Source: an uncultured Bacteroidales bacterium
Lineage (GTDB): Bacteria; Bacteroidota; Bacteroidia; Bacteroidales; P3
Direction: 5' to 3'
DNA: 64,000 bases
Assembly (NCBI GenBank): GCA_937884485.1
Contig: CALGCG010000127.1
Location: forward strand, 1 to 64,000
This document shows, one piece after another, positions 50,790 to 60,856 of this stretch. Under the pieces are notes generated by a model that did no database searches, had not been told where the DNA came from, and saw only the letters and a program-made list of their open reading frames with translations. Within the stretch, counting starts at the first letter, position 1; the number at the start of each line of letters is the position of its first letter. A program made the translations under genes and the position numbers.

Positions 50790-53564
50790 ATGGATATATT
50801 TATCAAGGGAGCACGGGCTAATAACCTGAAGAATATAGATGTCACCATACCGCAAGGGAAGTTGGTGGTGGTTACCGGACTCAGCGGCAGCGGCAAGTCG
50901 TCGCTGGCTTTCGACACCTTGTTTGCCGAAGGGCAGAGAAGGTATGTGGAGAGTATGAGTTCGTATGCGCGCCAGTTTTTGGGGCGCATGACAAAACCCG
51001 AGGTGGACTACATCCACGGTCTGGCTCCGGCCGTGGCCATCGAGCAGAAGGTGAATACGTCGAACCCTCGGTCGACTGTGGGCACGAGCACGGAAATCTA
51101 TGAATATCTGAAACTGCTTTTTGCAAGGATTGGACGGACGTATTCGCCGGTATCGGGATGCGAAGTGAAGAGACACTCGGTGAGCGATGTGGTGGACTAT
51201 GTGCTTGCCCGAGAGGAGGGGGAGAAGGTGTTGATAATGGCGCCGCTGGAAGGAACCAGTGAGCGGCCGCTGAAAAGCCAGTTGGAGATACTGAAGCAGG
51301 AAGGATATGTGAGAGTGATGGTGAAGGGTACGATTGTGAAAATAGAGGATTGGCTGGAGATTTGGAACGGGAAAGGGGCGGATTCTGCGGAAGAGAGATG
51401 CATGCTGGTGGTGGACAGAATAGAGGTGCGTCGCGGTGACGACGAGCAAGCCGCAAGAGTGGGGGAGAGTGTGCAAAGCGCTTTCTTTGAGGGAAGGGGT
51501 GCATGTGTGGTTGGCAGTGCCGGAGGGCATTTCCAGGAGTTTTCGAATCGCTTCGAGGCCGACGGTATCACATTCGAAAAGCCCAATCCTAACTTCTTCT
51601 CGTTTAACAACCCTTACGGAGCGTGCCCTACGTGCCAGGGCTATGGCAGCATCATTGGCATAGACGAAAATATGGTGGTGCCAAACAAAAGCAGGAGCAT
51701 TTATGAGAACGCTGTCGTCTGCTGGAACGGAGACAAGATGCAGGATGTGAAGAAGGAGTTTATCCGTCACGCCGCGATAATCGATTTCCCGATACACACA
51801 CCTTACTATCAGCTCACTGAAGAGCAAAAGAACATCCTGTGGCATGGCGATGGGGTGTGGGAAGGCATAGACGGCTTCTTTAAGTGGGTGGAGAGCCAAA
51901 GTTATAAGATTCAATACCGTGTCATGCTGGCGCGATACAGAGGAAAGACCGTCTGCCCCGACTGCAAGGGCCGCAGACTGAGGAAGGATGCCGATTATGT
52001 GAAGATTGACGGGAAGAGTATCAGTGATTTGGTCGAGATGCCGGTGTCTGGCTTGACGGCCTGGTTTTCTGGCATAGAGCAGCGTTTGAGGCCTCATGAG
52101 GTGGAAATGACCACGCGGTTGATTGCAGAGATAAAGAACAGGTTGGGCTACCTGATGGATGTCGGGTTGGGCTACCTGACACTGAACCGGGCGAGCAACA
52201 GCCTCAGCGGTGGCGAGAGCCAGCGCATCAACTTGGCCACATCATTGGGCAGTTCCCTGGTGGGGTCGATGTATATTCTCGACGAGCCGTCGATAGGGCT
52301 CCATTCGCGCGATACAAATCAGTTGATCGGAGTGTTGAAGAAGTTGCGCGATTTGGGCAATACGGTCATTGTCGTGGAGCACGACGAGGACATTATCCGG
52401 TCGGCAGACTGGCTCATCGACATAGGCCCTGGTGCCGGCCGCCTGGGTGGCGAGGTCGTCTATGCGGGAGCTCCCAAAGGGTTGTCAAAAGCCAAGAACT
52501 CCCTGACGGCGGACTATCTGACCGGGAAAAGGGTCATAGAGGTGCCGGCGAGTCGCCGTCCGTGGCGCGACAGGATTTCGATACATGGCGCTTACTGCAA
52601 TAATCTGAAGCACGTCGATGTAGACATTCCGCTGGGCGTGTTGACAGTGGTGACGGGTGTGTCTGGCTCGGGAAAAACAAGTTTGGTCCGCAGAGTCCTG
52701 TACGATGTATTGCAGCACCGTTTCGATGGTGCGGCAGACTATGTGGGCAGCTGCATGGAGATGGATGGAGACATTCGCCGTATTGCAGGTGTGGAGATGG
52801 TGGACCAGAATCCCATCGGCCGTTCGTCCCGCAGCAATCCTGCAACCTATATGAAAATATTCGACGAGGTACGCAGTCTTTATGCCAAACAGCCCCTTGC
52901 CAAAACACGAGGCTACAAGAGCGGGTTTTTCTCGTTCAATGTTGAAGGCGGCCGCTGCGAGAACTGCCAGGGGGAGGGGTATGTGACAGTCAGCATGCAG
53001 TTTATGAGTGACGTGCATCTGCTTTGCGAAGAATGCCATGGAAGTCGCTATACCGACGAGGCTCTGGAGGTGCAATACAAGGGGAAAAATATCAGTGATG
53101 TGTTGGATATGACTGTCGACCAAGCCGTTGATTTCTTCGACGATGATGAGACCCGTTCTATCTATTCACGTCTCACCCCATTGCAGGATGTCGGTTTAGG
53201 ATATCTCAAGTTGGGTCAGTCTTCCAGTTCGCTTTCGGGTGGCGAATGCCAGCGTATTAAGTTGGCTTCCTATCTTGTGAAAGGGGAAGCCGAACAGCCT
53301 ATGCTATTCATTTTCGACGAGCCTTCGACGGGATTGCATTTTCATGATATACAGAAATTGCTGGCGGCATTCTCACGTCTTATCGAGCGTGGACACAGCA
53401 TTGTTGTCATTGAGCATCATCACGACATTATCAAGGTGGCCGACTGGGTGATTGACATGGGGCCTGAGGGTGGCGAGGAAGGTGGCAATGTGGTTTTTGC
53501 CGGCACGCCTGAGGAACTTGTTAAATGCAAGCAATCATATACTGCTAAATTCTTAAAATTATAA
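50790..53564 (+). CDS. uvrA: Excinuclease ABC subunit A
   Basis: Damage-recognition ATPase of nucleotide excision repair. 924 residues from the ATG at 50790 (an upstream TTG would overlap the previous gene). Two ABC modules with Walker A GLSGSGKSSLAF and GVSGSGKTSLVR, signatures LSGGESQRI and LSGGECQRI, and zinc fingers CPTCQG, CPDCKG and CENCQG...CEECHG. The first CxxC pair of the enterobacterial enzyme is absent (FEADGITFEKPN in its place), as in other Bacteroidota. Complements Mfd encoded nearby. Confidence 0.95.
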   Translation: MDIFIKGARANNLKNIDVTIPQGKLVVVTGLSGSGKSSLAFDTLFAEGQRRYVESMSSYARQFLGRMTKPEVDYIHGLAPAVAIEQKVNTSNPRSTVGTSTEIYEYLKLLFARIGRTYSPVSGCEVKRHSVSDVVDYVLAREEGEKVLIMAPLEGTSERPLKSQLEILKQEGYVRVMVKGTIVKIEDWLEIWNGKGADSAEERCMLVVDRIEVRRGDDEQAARVGESVQSAFFEGRGACVVGSAGGHFQEFSNRFEADGITFEKPNPNFFSFNNPYGACPTCQGYGSIIGIDENMVVPNKSRSIYENAVVCWNGDKMQDVKKEFIRHAAIIDFPIHTPYYQLTEEQKNILWHGDGVWEGIDGFFKWVESQSYKIQYRVMLARYRGKTVCPDCKGRRLRKDADYVKIDGKSISDLVEMPVSGLTAWFSGIEQRLRPHEVEMTTRLIAEIKNRLGYLMDVGLGYLTLNRASNSLSGGESQRINLATSLGSSLVGSMYILDEPSIGLHSRDTNQLIGVLKKLRDLGNTVIVVEHDEDIIRSADWLIDIGPGAGRLGGEVVYAGAPKGLSKAKNSLTADYLTGKRVIEVPASRRPWRDRISIHGAYCNNLKHVDVDIPLGVLTVVTGVSGSGKTSLVRRVLYDVLQHRFDGAADYVGSCMEMDGDIRRIAGVEMVDQNPIGRSSRSNPATYMKIFDEVRSLYAKQPLAKTRGYKSGFFSFNVEGGRCENCQGEGYVTVSMQFMSDVHLLCEECHGSRYTDEALEVQYKGKNISDVLDMTVDQAVDFFDDDETRSIYSRLTPLQDVGLGYLKLGQSSSSLSGGECQRIKLASYLVKGEAEQPMLFIFDEPSTGLHFHDIQKLLAAFSRLIERGHSIVVIEHHHDIIKVADWVIDMGPEGGEEGGNVVFAGTPEELVKCKQSYTAKFLKL

Positions 53565-53570
53565 AGATTT

Positions 53571-54071
53571 ATGTACGAATCCGAAACAAAAAAAATAAAA
53601 CGCAGTGCGCAGTTGGGCTTATGGGGGTCTGTGGCGGTGGTGATACTCGCATCCGTATTCCTTTATGCCAGTCCGTGGCGTTTTTCGGCACAGAGTGAGT
53701 ATACCAGACATTGGATGCTGGTGGTGGGCAGTGTATTGGCTGTGCTGTCGCTCAGTATGGCGCTCTTGGTTATTCGCAAGCAGGTGCCACGACTGCGTCA
53801 GGCCGAGGGTCTTGAAGCCAAGCTGACGGGTTATGCCAACCACATACGCTCGCTCTTCCTATCCATCCTGACGGTGGTGGTCATTCTTTGCCTTATGACT
53901 GTGGTCTCCGGTCAGAATGTGCTGTTGATGCTTGCCATGGTGACTGTGCTGATGCTCATCTTGGCTTATCCGAATATCTACAAGGTCAAGGTGGATTTGG
54001 GACTTACCGATGAGGAAATGTCTTCAATCTACGGTGACCTTTATGTTGTTGAAAAAAAGGATGAAGAATGA
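53571..54071 (+). CDS. Uncharacterised four-helix membrane protein
   Basis: 166 residues with helices at about 14-33, 48-69, 93-111 and 115-136, and a conserved-looking cytoplasmic tail DLGLTDEEMSSIYGD. It starts 7 bases after uvrA and overlaps mnmE by 11 bases, so it is part of a uvrA-mnmE transcript. Family not recognised. Confidence 0.72.
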   Translation: MYESETKKIKRSAQLGLWGSVAVVILASVFLYASPWRFSAQSEYTRHWMLVVGSVLAVLSLSMALLVIRKQVPRLRQAEGLEAKLTGYANHIRSLFLSILTVVVILCLMTVVSGQNVLLMLAMVTVLMLILAYPNIYKVKVDLGLTDEEMSSIYGDLYVVEKKDEE

Positions 54072-55404
54072 TACTATAGCGGCAATCTCCACCCCGAGGG
54101 GTGTGGGCGGAATGGCGGTGGTGCGTCTTAGCGGTCCACAGTCCACAGCATTGGCATTGTGCCATCTGTCGTTGGATTCCTTTAGGCCTCGTCATTCTCA
54201 TTTTGCTGGTTTCAAGGCGAATGGTGCGCTGCTGGACGAGGTGGTGGCCACGTGGTTTCCGTCGCCGCACAGCTATACCGGCGAGGATGTGGTGGAGCTG
54301 TCATGTCATGGTTCAATCTATGTGCAACAGGCGGTGCTTCAGGCTTTGGTGAATAGTGGTGCCCGCCTGGCTGAGCCTGGCGAGTTTACTCAGCGTGCCT
54401 TCCTTAACGGTCGTCTTAATCTGTCTCAGGCCGAGGCTGTTGCTGATTTGATACACTCTGTTACTCCCGCCCAGCATCGCTTGGCTATCAGTCAATTGCG
54501 CGGTGGGTATGCAGAAAAACTCAAATCCTTGCGACAGCAGTTGCTCGACCTGACCTCGCTGCTGGAGTTGGAGCTTGACTTCAGCCAGGAAGATGTGGAG
54601 TTCGCCGATAGAAAAAAAATGTCGGCTTTGGTGGGCAACATCGCCGTCGAAGTGAAAACTCTCTTGCATTCTTTCCAATTAGGCAATGCTCTTAAGAATG
54701 GCATTCCTGTAGCCATTGTCGGACGTCCCAATGCTGGCAAGTCGTCGTTGCTCAATGCTCTTCTTTCTGACGACCGTGCCATTGTGAGTCCGATTCCTGG
54801 CACTACGCGCGACACCATCGAGGAACTTCTCACCATTGAGGGCATAACGTTTCGCATTATTGACACCGCAGGTCTCCGCCATAGCGACGATCCCATAGAG
54901 TCGCTTGGTTTCGAACGTTCCATGAAGGCGGTCCGCCAGGCTTCCGTCGTGCTCTTTGTTCGCGATGCTACGGAGTGTGCCGACACGGAACCCTCCGGTG
55001 ATCTCGATATCATTTTCAAGGACATTCCCCGTGAAGGGAAAATGGTTTTTGTGGTCCAAAACAAGGCCGATTTGCTGCAGCCGCCCTATCCACAGGGGGT
55101 TGCGGTCTCGGCGCGCACGGGCTTCGGTATCGATAATCTCAAGCAAAGTATTGTCGGAGCTGTACGCCGACGGATGACAGAAGCCGATGGCGCTATGCTT
55201 GCCAACCTTCGCCATTATGAGGCCCTATGCCGTGTGGAGGCCGCTCTCGGCGAAGTGAGTAAGGGGCTCGACGCAATGCTTCCTTCCGACCTCGTGGCTG
55301 TCGACCTCCGCGATGCTCTCTACCATCTGGGCACCATCACCGGGGAAGTGACCAACAATGAGGTTCTTGGCAACATATTCTCCCGTTTTTGCATCGGCAA
55401 ATAA
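54061..55404 (+). CDS. mnmE: tRNA modification GTPase MnmE
   Basis: With MnmG adds the cmnm5 group to wobble U34 of certain tRNAs. 447 residues from MKNDTIAAIS. N-terminal tetrahydrofolate-binding domain (~1-120, PRGVGGMAVVRLSGP), helical domain with the G domain inserted: G1 GRPNAGKSSLLNAL (~219), G2 GTTRDTIEE, G3 DTAGLR, G4 NKAD. The C-terminal FCIGK carries the functional Cys. The longer frame upstream is rejected because it reads inside the preceding gene. Confidence 0.95.
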   Translation: MKNDTIAAISTPRGVGGMAVVRLSGPQSTALALCHLSLDSFRPRHSHFAGFKANGALLDEVVATWFPSPHSYTGEDVVELSCHGSIYVQQAVLQALVNSGARLAEPGEFTQRAFLNGRLNLSQAEAVADLIHSVTPAQHRLAISQLRGGYAEKLKSLRQQLLDLTSLLELELDFSQEDVEFADRKKMSALVGNIAVEVKTLLHSFQLGNALKNGIPVAIVGRPNAGKSSLLNALLSDDRAIVSPIPGTTRDTIEELLTIEGITFRIIDTAGLRHSDDPIESLGFERSMKAVRQASVVLFVRDATECADTEPSGDLDIIFKDIPREGKMVFVVQNKADLLQPPYPQGVAVSARTGFGIDNLKQSIVGAVRRRMTEADGAMLANLRHYEALCRVEAALGEVSKGLDAMLPSDLVAVDLRDALYHLGTITGEVTNNEVLGNIFSRFCIGK

Positions 55405-55427
55405 TTATGAAACAAACAAGAAATGTT

Positions 55428-56843
55428 ATGAAAAAATACGCAATCACAATTCTCCTGGCTCTGCTGCCATTGATGTCGGTGGCAGCCAAGCCTGTTTATA
55501 AAATCACCTTCGTGGCCGAGGGAAATAAAGACTCGGTACTGTTCATGGGCTTCTATCTTGCACAGCACAAGTTCTTTTGCGACACCGCCTACAATAACGG
55601 CAAGGGAAGATTTGTCTTCGAGGGTGACAAGGAACTGGAACCGGGGCTCTATTACATCACCAATAATAGTAACCGGTTTGTAGAGTTCGTGGTTTACAAC
55701 GAGAAACAGAACTATACCCTGCGTACCGACAATGAGAACTGGAAACTTGGCATGTCGGTCAAAGGCTCTCGCGAGAACGAGGTGTTTTTCAATTTCAATC
55801 GCGCCAACGAATCACTGTATCAAGATTTTATTGCTGCCAGCAAGACGATGGATTCGGCCGAGTTTCACGATGTCTACGCCCCTGCCCAGCGTCTGCGCCT
55901 CGACAGTGTCCGTCTTGAGTTCATACATCGTTATCCTGACTGTATGCTCTCGCGCATGATGTTGGCAACCAAAGATGTGGATGTTCCGACCGTTACCCCT
56001 GACGGTAATCCTATGTCCGGCCGTGAGCGTTTTGACTGGCTCATGGATCACTACTTCGACAATGTCCCCCTCGACGACCCCTTCATCCTCCGCACACCCA
56101 AGGAGGTCTTCTACGACCGCGTCATGGAGTACGTCGACAAACGCATGAATCGCATGCCCCCGGACATGATCTGTCCCCTGCTCGACAGCCTTATCGACCG
56201 CTCCAAGCCCGCCCCCAATGTCTATCGTTGGCTTATCCTTAATTTGACCAACCATTTCCTGCAGAGCAAGGTCATGGTGTACGACGAGGTCTACGTCCAT
56301 CTCGTAAAGCGCTACTTCGCCACCGGCGAGGTCGTCGGACTCGAGCCGTCGGTTATCGATGAACAAATCGAGCGTGCCACCAAGTGGGACCGCCTGCTGG
56401 TCGGCAAGGTGGCCCCCGAGCTTATCCTTTTCGACACCAACCACCGTGCCTATTCTCTTCACCACATGAAGGGTAACTATACCCTCTTGCTCTTTTGGAG
56501 CCCCACCTGTGGCCACTGTCGCGACATCATCCCTGCGGTATACAATGTTTTCGAACGCTACGCCGACACCATAGGTCTCAGCGCTTTCGCCATTCTCTCG
56601 GAACCCGACGACCAGACCACCGTCAAGTGGAAGGCATTCTTGCGCGAGCACCAGATGACGGATCCTCGGTGGGTCAACCTCAACGGTGGCGAGGCCAATA
56701 TCGACTGGCACGACGTATACGACATCACGACAACACCGCAGATCTACCTTGTTGACAACCGCGACCACAAGTTTGTCGCCAAAAAGCTCAATGCCGAAAT
56801 ACTGGAATCCATCCTGCAGGCACTCTTGAGAAACAACGAATAA
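55428..56843 (+). CDS. Thiol-disulfide oxidoreductase with N-terminal DUF4369/5106-like region
   Basis: 471 residues from the second ATG (MKKYAITILLALL), which gives a clean signal peptide; an ATG at 55407 would add seven residues. Residues ~20-320 form a beta domain plus helical region seen in Bacteroidales AhpC/TSA-type proteins, followed by a thioredoxin domain with the active-site SPTCGHCRD (~370) and the cis-Pro of TTPQIYLVDN. Probably periplasmic, reducing or isomerising disulfides. Shares its transcript with mnmE and the M3 peptidase. Confidence 0.85.
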   Translation: MKKYAITILLALLPLMSVAAKPVYKITFVAEGNKDSVLFMGFYLAQHKFFCDTAYNNGKGRFVFEGDKELEPGLYYITNNSNRFVEFVVYNEKQNYTLRTDNENWKLGMSVKGSRENEVFFNFNRANESLYQDFIAASKTMDSAEFHDVYAPAQRLRLDSVRLEFIHRYPDCMLSRMMLATKDVDVPTVTPDGNPMSGRERFDWLMDHYFDNVPLDDPFILRTPKEVFYDRVMEYVDKRMNRMPPDMICPLLDSLIDRSKPAPNVYRWLILNLTNHFLQSKVMVYDEVYVHLVKRYFATGEVVGLEPSVIDEQIERATKWDRLLVGKVAPELILFDTNHRAYSLHHMKGNYTLLLFWSPTCGHCRDIIPAVYNVFERYADTIGLSAFAILSEPDDQTTVKWKAFLREHQMTDPRWVNLNGGEANIDWHDVYDITTTPQIYLVDNRDHKFVAKKLNAEILESILQALLRNNE

Positions 56844-56864
56844 ATTATCAATCATTATAATATT

Positions 56865-58901
56865 ATGAAACGCACATTAATCATCGCCGCAGCGGCCGCC
56901 ATGCTGGTCAGCGGCTGTAAAAATCAGAAAGATATGGACAACCCCTTCTTCTCGGCGTGGAACACGCCCTACGAGATTCCCGACTTCTCACGCATCAAGA
57001 CCGAACACTACATGCCTGCCTTCCAGGAGGGCATGGCACGCCAGAAAGCCGAAATCGACGCCATCGTCAACAACTCCGAAGCTCCGACCTTCGAGAACAC
57101 CATCCTCGCCTACGAGTATAGTGGCCAACTCCTCACCGATGTCAGCAGTGTCTTCTTCAATCTCTCCGAGTGTGAAAACAGCCCCGAGATGGAAGCGATA
57201 GAGGAGGAGGTGACACCTCTGCTCGCCGCCCATGGCGACGACATCGCGCTCAACGTCAAGCTGTTTGAACGCATCAAGGCTGTCTACGACCAATACAAGG
57301 CAGGTGAACTCGGTCTTAAGCCCGAACAGGCCCGCCTGCTCGAGGAGACCTATAATGGATTTGTCCGTTCCGGCGCCAATGTCCCGGCCGACAAGCAGGA
57401 CCGCTTCCGCCAGCTCAACGAGCAGATAGCCTCGCTCACCATGCGCTTCGCACAGAACGTGCTCAAGGCCACCAATGCCTACAAGAAAGTGCTCCCCAAC
57501 GGCGACACCGTCACCCTCGACATCCCCACCTGGGAACCCTTCATGCAGACCTGCCCCGACCGCAAGCTCCGCGAAGAGGTTTGGCATGCCTATGCCGACC
57601 GCTGCCAGAATGGTGAGTTCGACAACACCAAAATTATCGACACCCTGGTCAATCTCCGCCTCGAGCGCGCCAACATCCTCGGCTTCCCCTCCCATGCCGA
57701 CTATGTGCTCGACGACAACCTTGCCAAAACCCCTGCCAATGTCTACCGCTGCCTGATGGACATCTGGGCTCCCGCCCTCAAGACGGCCAAGTATGAGCGC
57801 GACCTGTATCAGAAGATGCTCGAGGCCGACGAGCCCGGTGCCAAGCTCCAGCCTTGGGACTGGCGCTACTATGCCGAGAAATACCGCGTGGAGAAGTATG
57901 CCATCGACGACGCCGAGGTGCGCCCCTACTTCAGCCTCGACAGTGTCCGCGAAGGCGCCTTCATGGTGGCCAACCGCCTCTATGGGCTGACCTTCAAGGA
58001 GCGCACCGACCTGCCCACCTACGACAAGGAAGCCCGCACCTTCGAGGTGCTGCAGGGCGACAGCACCGTCGGCATCCTCTACATGGACTTCCATCCCCGC
58101 GCCAGCAAGCGCAGCGGAGCCTGGATGACCGAGTTCCGCGGCCAGCATCGCACCCTCGACGGACAGAACGTCATGCCCATCATCCAGGTGGTGTGCAACT
58201 TCACCAAGCCCACCGCCGATGCCCCGTCGCTGCTCAACTTCGACGAGAGCGAGACCCTCTTCCACGAGTTCGGCCATGCCCTCCACGGCCTCCTCTCCGA
58301 CTGCTCCTATCCCTCCATTGCCGGCACCAATGTGCCGCGCGACTTCGTCGAGCTTCCCTCGCAGGTCATGGAGAACTGGTGCCGCCACCCGCAGGTGATG
58401 AAGATGTACGCCCGTCACTACCAGACTGGCGAGGCCATCCCCGACACCCTCATCCAGAAGATTGCCGCCGCCCAGACCTACGGCCAGGGATTTATGACCA
58501 CCGAGCTCCTCGCCGCCAGCCTCCTCGACATGGACTACTACTCCATCCGGGAGAAGCAATCCATCGATCCGCTGGCCTTCGAGGAGGAGCACATGCAGAA
58601 GATTGGCCTCATCCCCGAAATCATCAGCCGCTATCGCAGCCCCTACTTCCAGCACATCTTCACCACGGGCTATGACGCCGGCTACTACAGCTACACCTGG
58701 ACGGCCATCCTCGACGCCGACGCCTTCGAGGCCTTCGCCGAGAGCGGCGACCTCTTCAACCCCGAACTGGCCGCCAAGTTCCGCCACCTGCTGGAGAGCG
58801 GCAACACCGTCGAGCCCATGGACCTCTACCGCGCTTTCCGCGGCAAGGACCCCAGCCCGAACGCCCTGCTCAAGCGCAAAGGTTTTATCCCTGCCAAATA
58901 A
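56865..58901 (+). CDS. dcp: M3 family zinc peptidase (peptidyl-dipeptidase Dcp type), lipoprotein
   Basis: 678 residues with lipobox LVSGCK (Cys18). The zinc motif HEFGH lies in LFHEFGHALHG (~470) and the third ligand Glu in NVPRDFVELPSQVMENW downstream. The helical M3 fold fills residues ~60-670. Dcp-type enzymes release dipeptides from the C-terminus of peptides; as a lipoprotein it would act in the periplasm. It follows the thiol oxidoreductase by 21 bases. Confidence 0.92.
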   Translation: MKRTLIIAAAAAMLVSGCKNQKDMDNPFFSAWNTPYEIPDFSRIKTEHYMPAFQEGMARQKAEIDAIVNNSEAPTFENTILAYEYSGQLLTDVSSVFFNLSECENSPEMEAIEEEVTPLLAAHGDDIALNVKLFERIKAVYDQYKAGELGLKPEQARLLEETYNGFVRSGANVPADKQDRFRQLNEQIASLTMRFAQNVLKATNAYKKVLPNGDTVTLDIPTWEPFMQTCPDRKLREEVWHAYADRCQNGEFDNTKIIDTLVNLRLERANILGFPSHADYVLDDNLAKTPANVYRCLMDIWAPALKTAKYERDLYQKMLEADEPGAKLQPWDWRYYAEKYRVEKYAIDDAEVRPYFSLDSVREGAFMVANRLYGLTFKERTDLPTYDKEARTFEVLQGDSTVGILYMDFHPRASKRSGAWMTEFRGQHRTLDGQNVMPIIQVVCNFTKPTADAPSLLNFDESETLFHEFGHALHGLLSDCSYPSIAGTNVPRDFVELPSQVMENWCRHPQVMKMYARHYQTGEAIPDTLIQKIAAAQTYGQGFMTTELLAASLLDMDYYSIREKQSIDPLAFEEEHMQKIGLIPEIISRYRSPYFQHIFTTGYDAGYYSYTWTAILDADAFEAFAESGDLFNPELAAKFRHLLESGNTVEPMDLYRAFRGKDPSPNALLKRKGFIPAK

Positions 58902-58915
58902 AAAACAGAATGAAC

Positions 58916-59012
58916 CACAACAGAGACAACATAACGATGCCGGTGCATCATAAAACAAAGCACGTGTTGTGCTTTGCCGATTGTCTTTGTTGTTTCGGTT
59001 GCCGTTAAAAAA
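58916..59012. repeat. 9-base periodic palindromic element, family D copy 1
   Basis: Left arm units ACAACAGAG / ACAACATAA and right arm units ATTGTCTTT / GTTGTTTCG / GTTGCCGTT recur every 9 bases and are inverted complements; the centre is the hairpin AAGCACGTGTTGTGCTT. Related units occur at 61690-61930. Falls between the M3 peptidase and PspC genes. Confidence 0.75.
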
Positions 59013-59019
59013 AAGAACA

Positions 59020-59232
59020 ATGGAAAACAACAACAGCTACCGGCGCCTCACCCGCAGCACCTCCGACCGACGCATCGCAGGTGTCTGCGGCGGCATCGCC
59101 AAATATCTGAACATCGACCCCACCGTGGTCCGCATCCTTTTCCTCATATCCATCTTCTTCGGCTTTATCGGCATCTGGGCCTACCTCATCGTCTGGATTG
59201 CCGCCCCGGAAGACAACCGGATTGAGCGATAA
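59020..59232 (+). CDS. PspC-domain small membrane protein
   Basis: 70 residues: a short PspC domain with RIAGVCGGIAKYLNIDPTVVR followed by one strong membrane helix (ILFLISIFFGFIGIWAYLIVW). Single-domain PspC proteins are linked to envelope stress responses by homology with the phage-shock system, but this role is not shown here. The ATG follows the 9-base palindrome directly. Confidence 0.88.
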   Translation: MENNNSYRRLTRSTSDRRIAGVCGGIAKYLNIDPTVVRILFLISIFFGFIGIWAYLIVWIAAPEDNRIER

Positions 59233-59266
59233 AAAAAATCCCCGCCATTCGGCGGGGATTTTTTTT
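59231..59266. terminator. Bidirectional terminator between PspC and glmM
   Basis: A8-ATCCCCGCC paired with GGCGGGGAT-T8 around loop ATTC. Overlaps the PspC stop codon; serves both convergent genes. Confidence 0.92.
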
Positions 59267-59278
59267 GTTGTGTGGCAT

Positions 59279-60667
59279 TCAAATCTGCTGCATCACCTGC
59301 TGCGCCAGCTCGTTGGCGCGGGCCTCGGTGGCGGCTTCGCTGTAGATGCGGATGATGGGCTCGGTGTTGCTCTTGCGCAGGTGCACCCAGCCGTCGGCGA
59401 AGTCGATTTTCACGCCGTCGATGGTGGTCACCTTCTCCACACCGGCCATGCCGTTGTAGAGCTTGGCAACTTTGGCCAGCAGGGCGTCGACATCCATGTC
59501 GGGTGTCAGGTCCTTGCGGTTCTTGCTGATGATGTATTCGGGGTAGGTCTTGCGCAACTCGCTCACCTTCATGCCCTTCTTGGCCAGCAGCGTGAGGAAG
59601 AGGGCCACGCCCACCAGGGCGTCGCGGCCGTAGTGCAGCTCGGGGTAGATGACGCCGCCGTTGCCCTCGCCGCCGATGACGGCCCCCGTTTCGCGCATGA
59701 GCGTGGTGACGTTCACCTCGCCCACGGCAGCGGCGTTGTACTCACAACCCGCGTAGCGGCGCGTCACGTCGCGCAGGGCGCGGCTCGACGAGAGGTTGCT
59801 CACCGTGTTGCCCGGCGTGTGGCTGAGCACATAGTCGGCCACGGAGACCAGCGTGTACTCCTCGCCGAACATCTCGCCCGTCTCGCACACCAGGGCCAGA
59901 CGGTCCACATCGGGGTCCACCACGATGCCGAGGTCGCAGTGGTTGTTGCGCACGCAGTCGCTGATCTGCGTGAGGTTCTGCGGTATAGGCTCGGGATTGT
60001 GGGCGAAGTGGCCCGTGGGCTCGCAGTTGAGCTCCACCACCTGCTCCACGCCCAGGCAGCGCAGCAGGCGCGGGATGGCCAGGCCGCCGGTCGAGTTCAC
60101 GGCATCGACGGCCACTTTGAAATCAGCCTTCTTGATGGCTTCCACGTCGACCAGCTTCAGGCCGAGCACGCGCTCGATGTGGCGGTCGATCCAGTCCTCC
60201 TCGACAACGACCTGTCCCAGGTCGTCGACCTCGGCATACTGCAGGTCGGGGCTCTCGGCTAAGCGCAGCACCTCCTTGCCTTCCTTGTCGCTGATGAACT
60301 CGCCCTTGGCGTTCAGCAACTTGAGGGCGTTCCAGTGCTTGGGGTTGTGGCTGGCGGTGATGATGATGCCGCCGTCGCAGTGGCCGTCGATGACGGTCAT
60401 CTCGGTTGTCGGGGTGGTGCTGAGGCCGGTTTCCAGCACGTCGACCCCCATGCCCTGCAGGGTGCCCACCACCAGGCGGTCCACCATGGCGCCGCTCAGG
60501 CGCGCGTCGCGCCCCACGGCCAGGCGCAGGCGCTTGCCGGGGTTCTGCTGTTTCAGGAAGGTGGCAAAGGCTGTGGTGAACTTCACCACGTCGATGGGGC
60601 TCAGTCCCTCGCCGGGGCGGCCGCCGATGGTGCCGCGGATACCGGATATGGATTTGATAAGGCTCAT
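59279..60667 (-). CDS. glmM: Phosphoglucosamine mutase
   Basis: Interconverts glucosamine-6-phosphate and glucosamine-1-phosphate on the way to UDP-GlcNAc for peptidoglycan and LPS. 462 residues with the phosphoserine motif TASHNPKHWN (Ser106), metal-binding DPDVDRLALV, sugar-binding GGEGNGGVI and the phosphate-binding RKSNTEPIIRIY near the C-terminus. Phosphomannomutase/phosphoglucomutase is the alternative; the fit to GlmM of Bacteroidota is better. A strong two-box motif lies 47 bases upstream. Confidence 0.9.
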   Translation of the reverse strand: MSLIKSISGIRGTIGGRPGEGLSPIDVVKFTTAFATFLKQQNPGKRLRLAVGRDARLSGAMVDRLVVGTLQGMGVDVLETGLSTTPTTEMTVIDGHCDGGIIITASHNPKHWNALKLLNAKGEFISDKEGKEVLRLAESPDLQYAEVDDLGQVVVEEDWIDRHIERVLGLKLVDVEAIKKADFKVAVDAVNSTGGLAIPRLLRCLGVEQVVELNCEPTGHFAHNPEPIPQNLTQISDCVRNNHCDLGIVVDPDVDRLALVCETGEMFGEEYTLVSVADYVLSHTPGNTVSNLSSSRALRDVTRRYAGCEYNAAAVGEVNVTTLMRETGAVIGGEGNGGVIYPELHYGRDALVGVALFLTLLAKKGMKVSELRKTYPEYIISKNRKDLTPDMDVDALLAKVAKLYNGMAGVEKVTTIDGVKIDFADGWVHLRKSNTEPIIRIYSEAATEARANELAQQVMQQI

Positions 60668-60714
60668 GATATTATATATTTATGTATTCAATAATATGTA
60701 TTTAATACTCCCCA

Positions 60715-60741
60715 TAACGCAACCCCTGCGCTTTTATTGTG
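60715..60741 (-). promoter_or_regulatory. Two-box (ECF-like) promoter motif for glmM
   Basis: Minus strand: CACAATAAAAG (60741-60731), nine bases, TGCGTTA (60721-60715). Exact identity with both boxes of the folP copy. Confidence 0.65.
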
Positions 60742-60856
60742 CGGCGGGCGAAATTTCTTTGGGGGTGAAATGCGACGTTTTTGTTGATAAACAATAAGAA
60801 AAGCATCGGAAATCGCCCATCTGTAACTTGCATGTTTTCAGTGTCTTTGTCATATC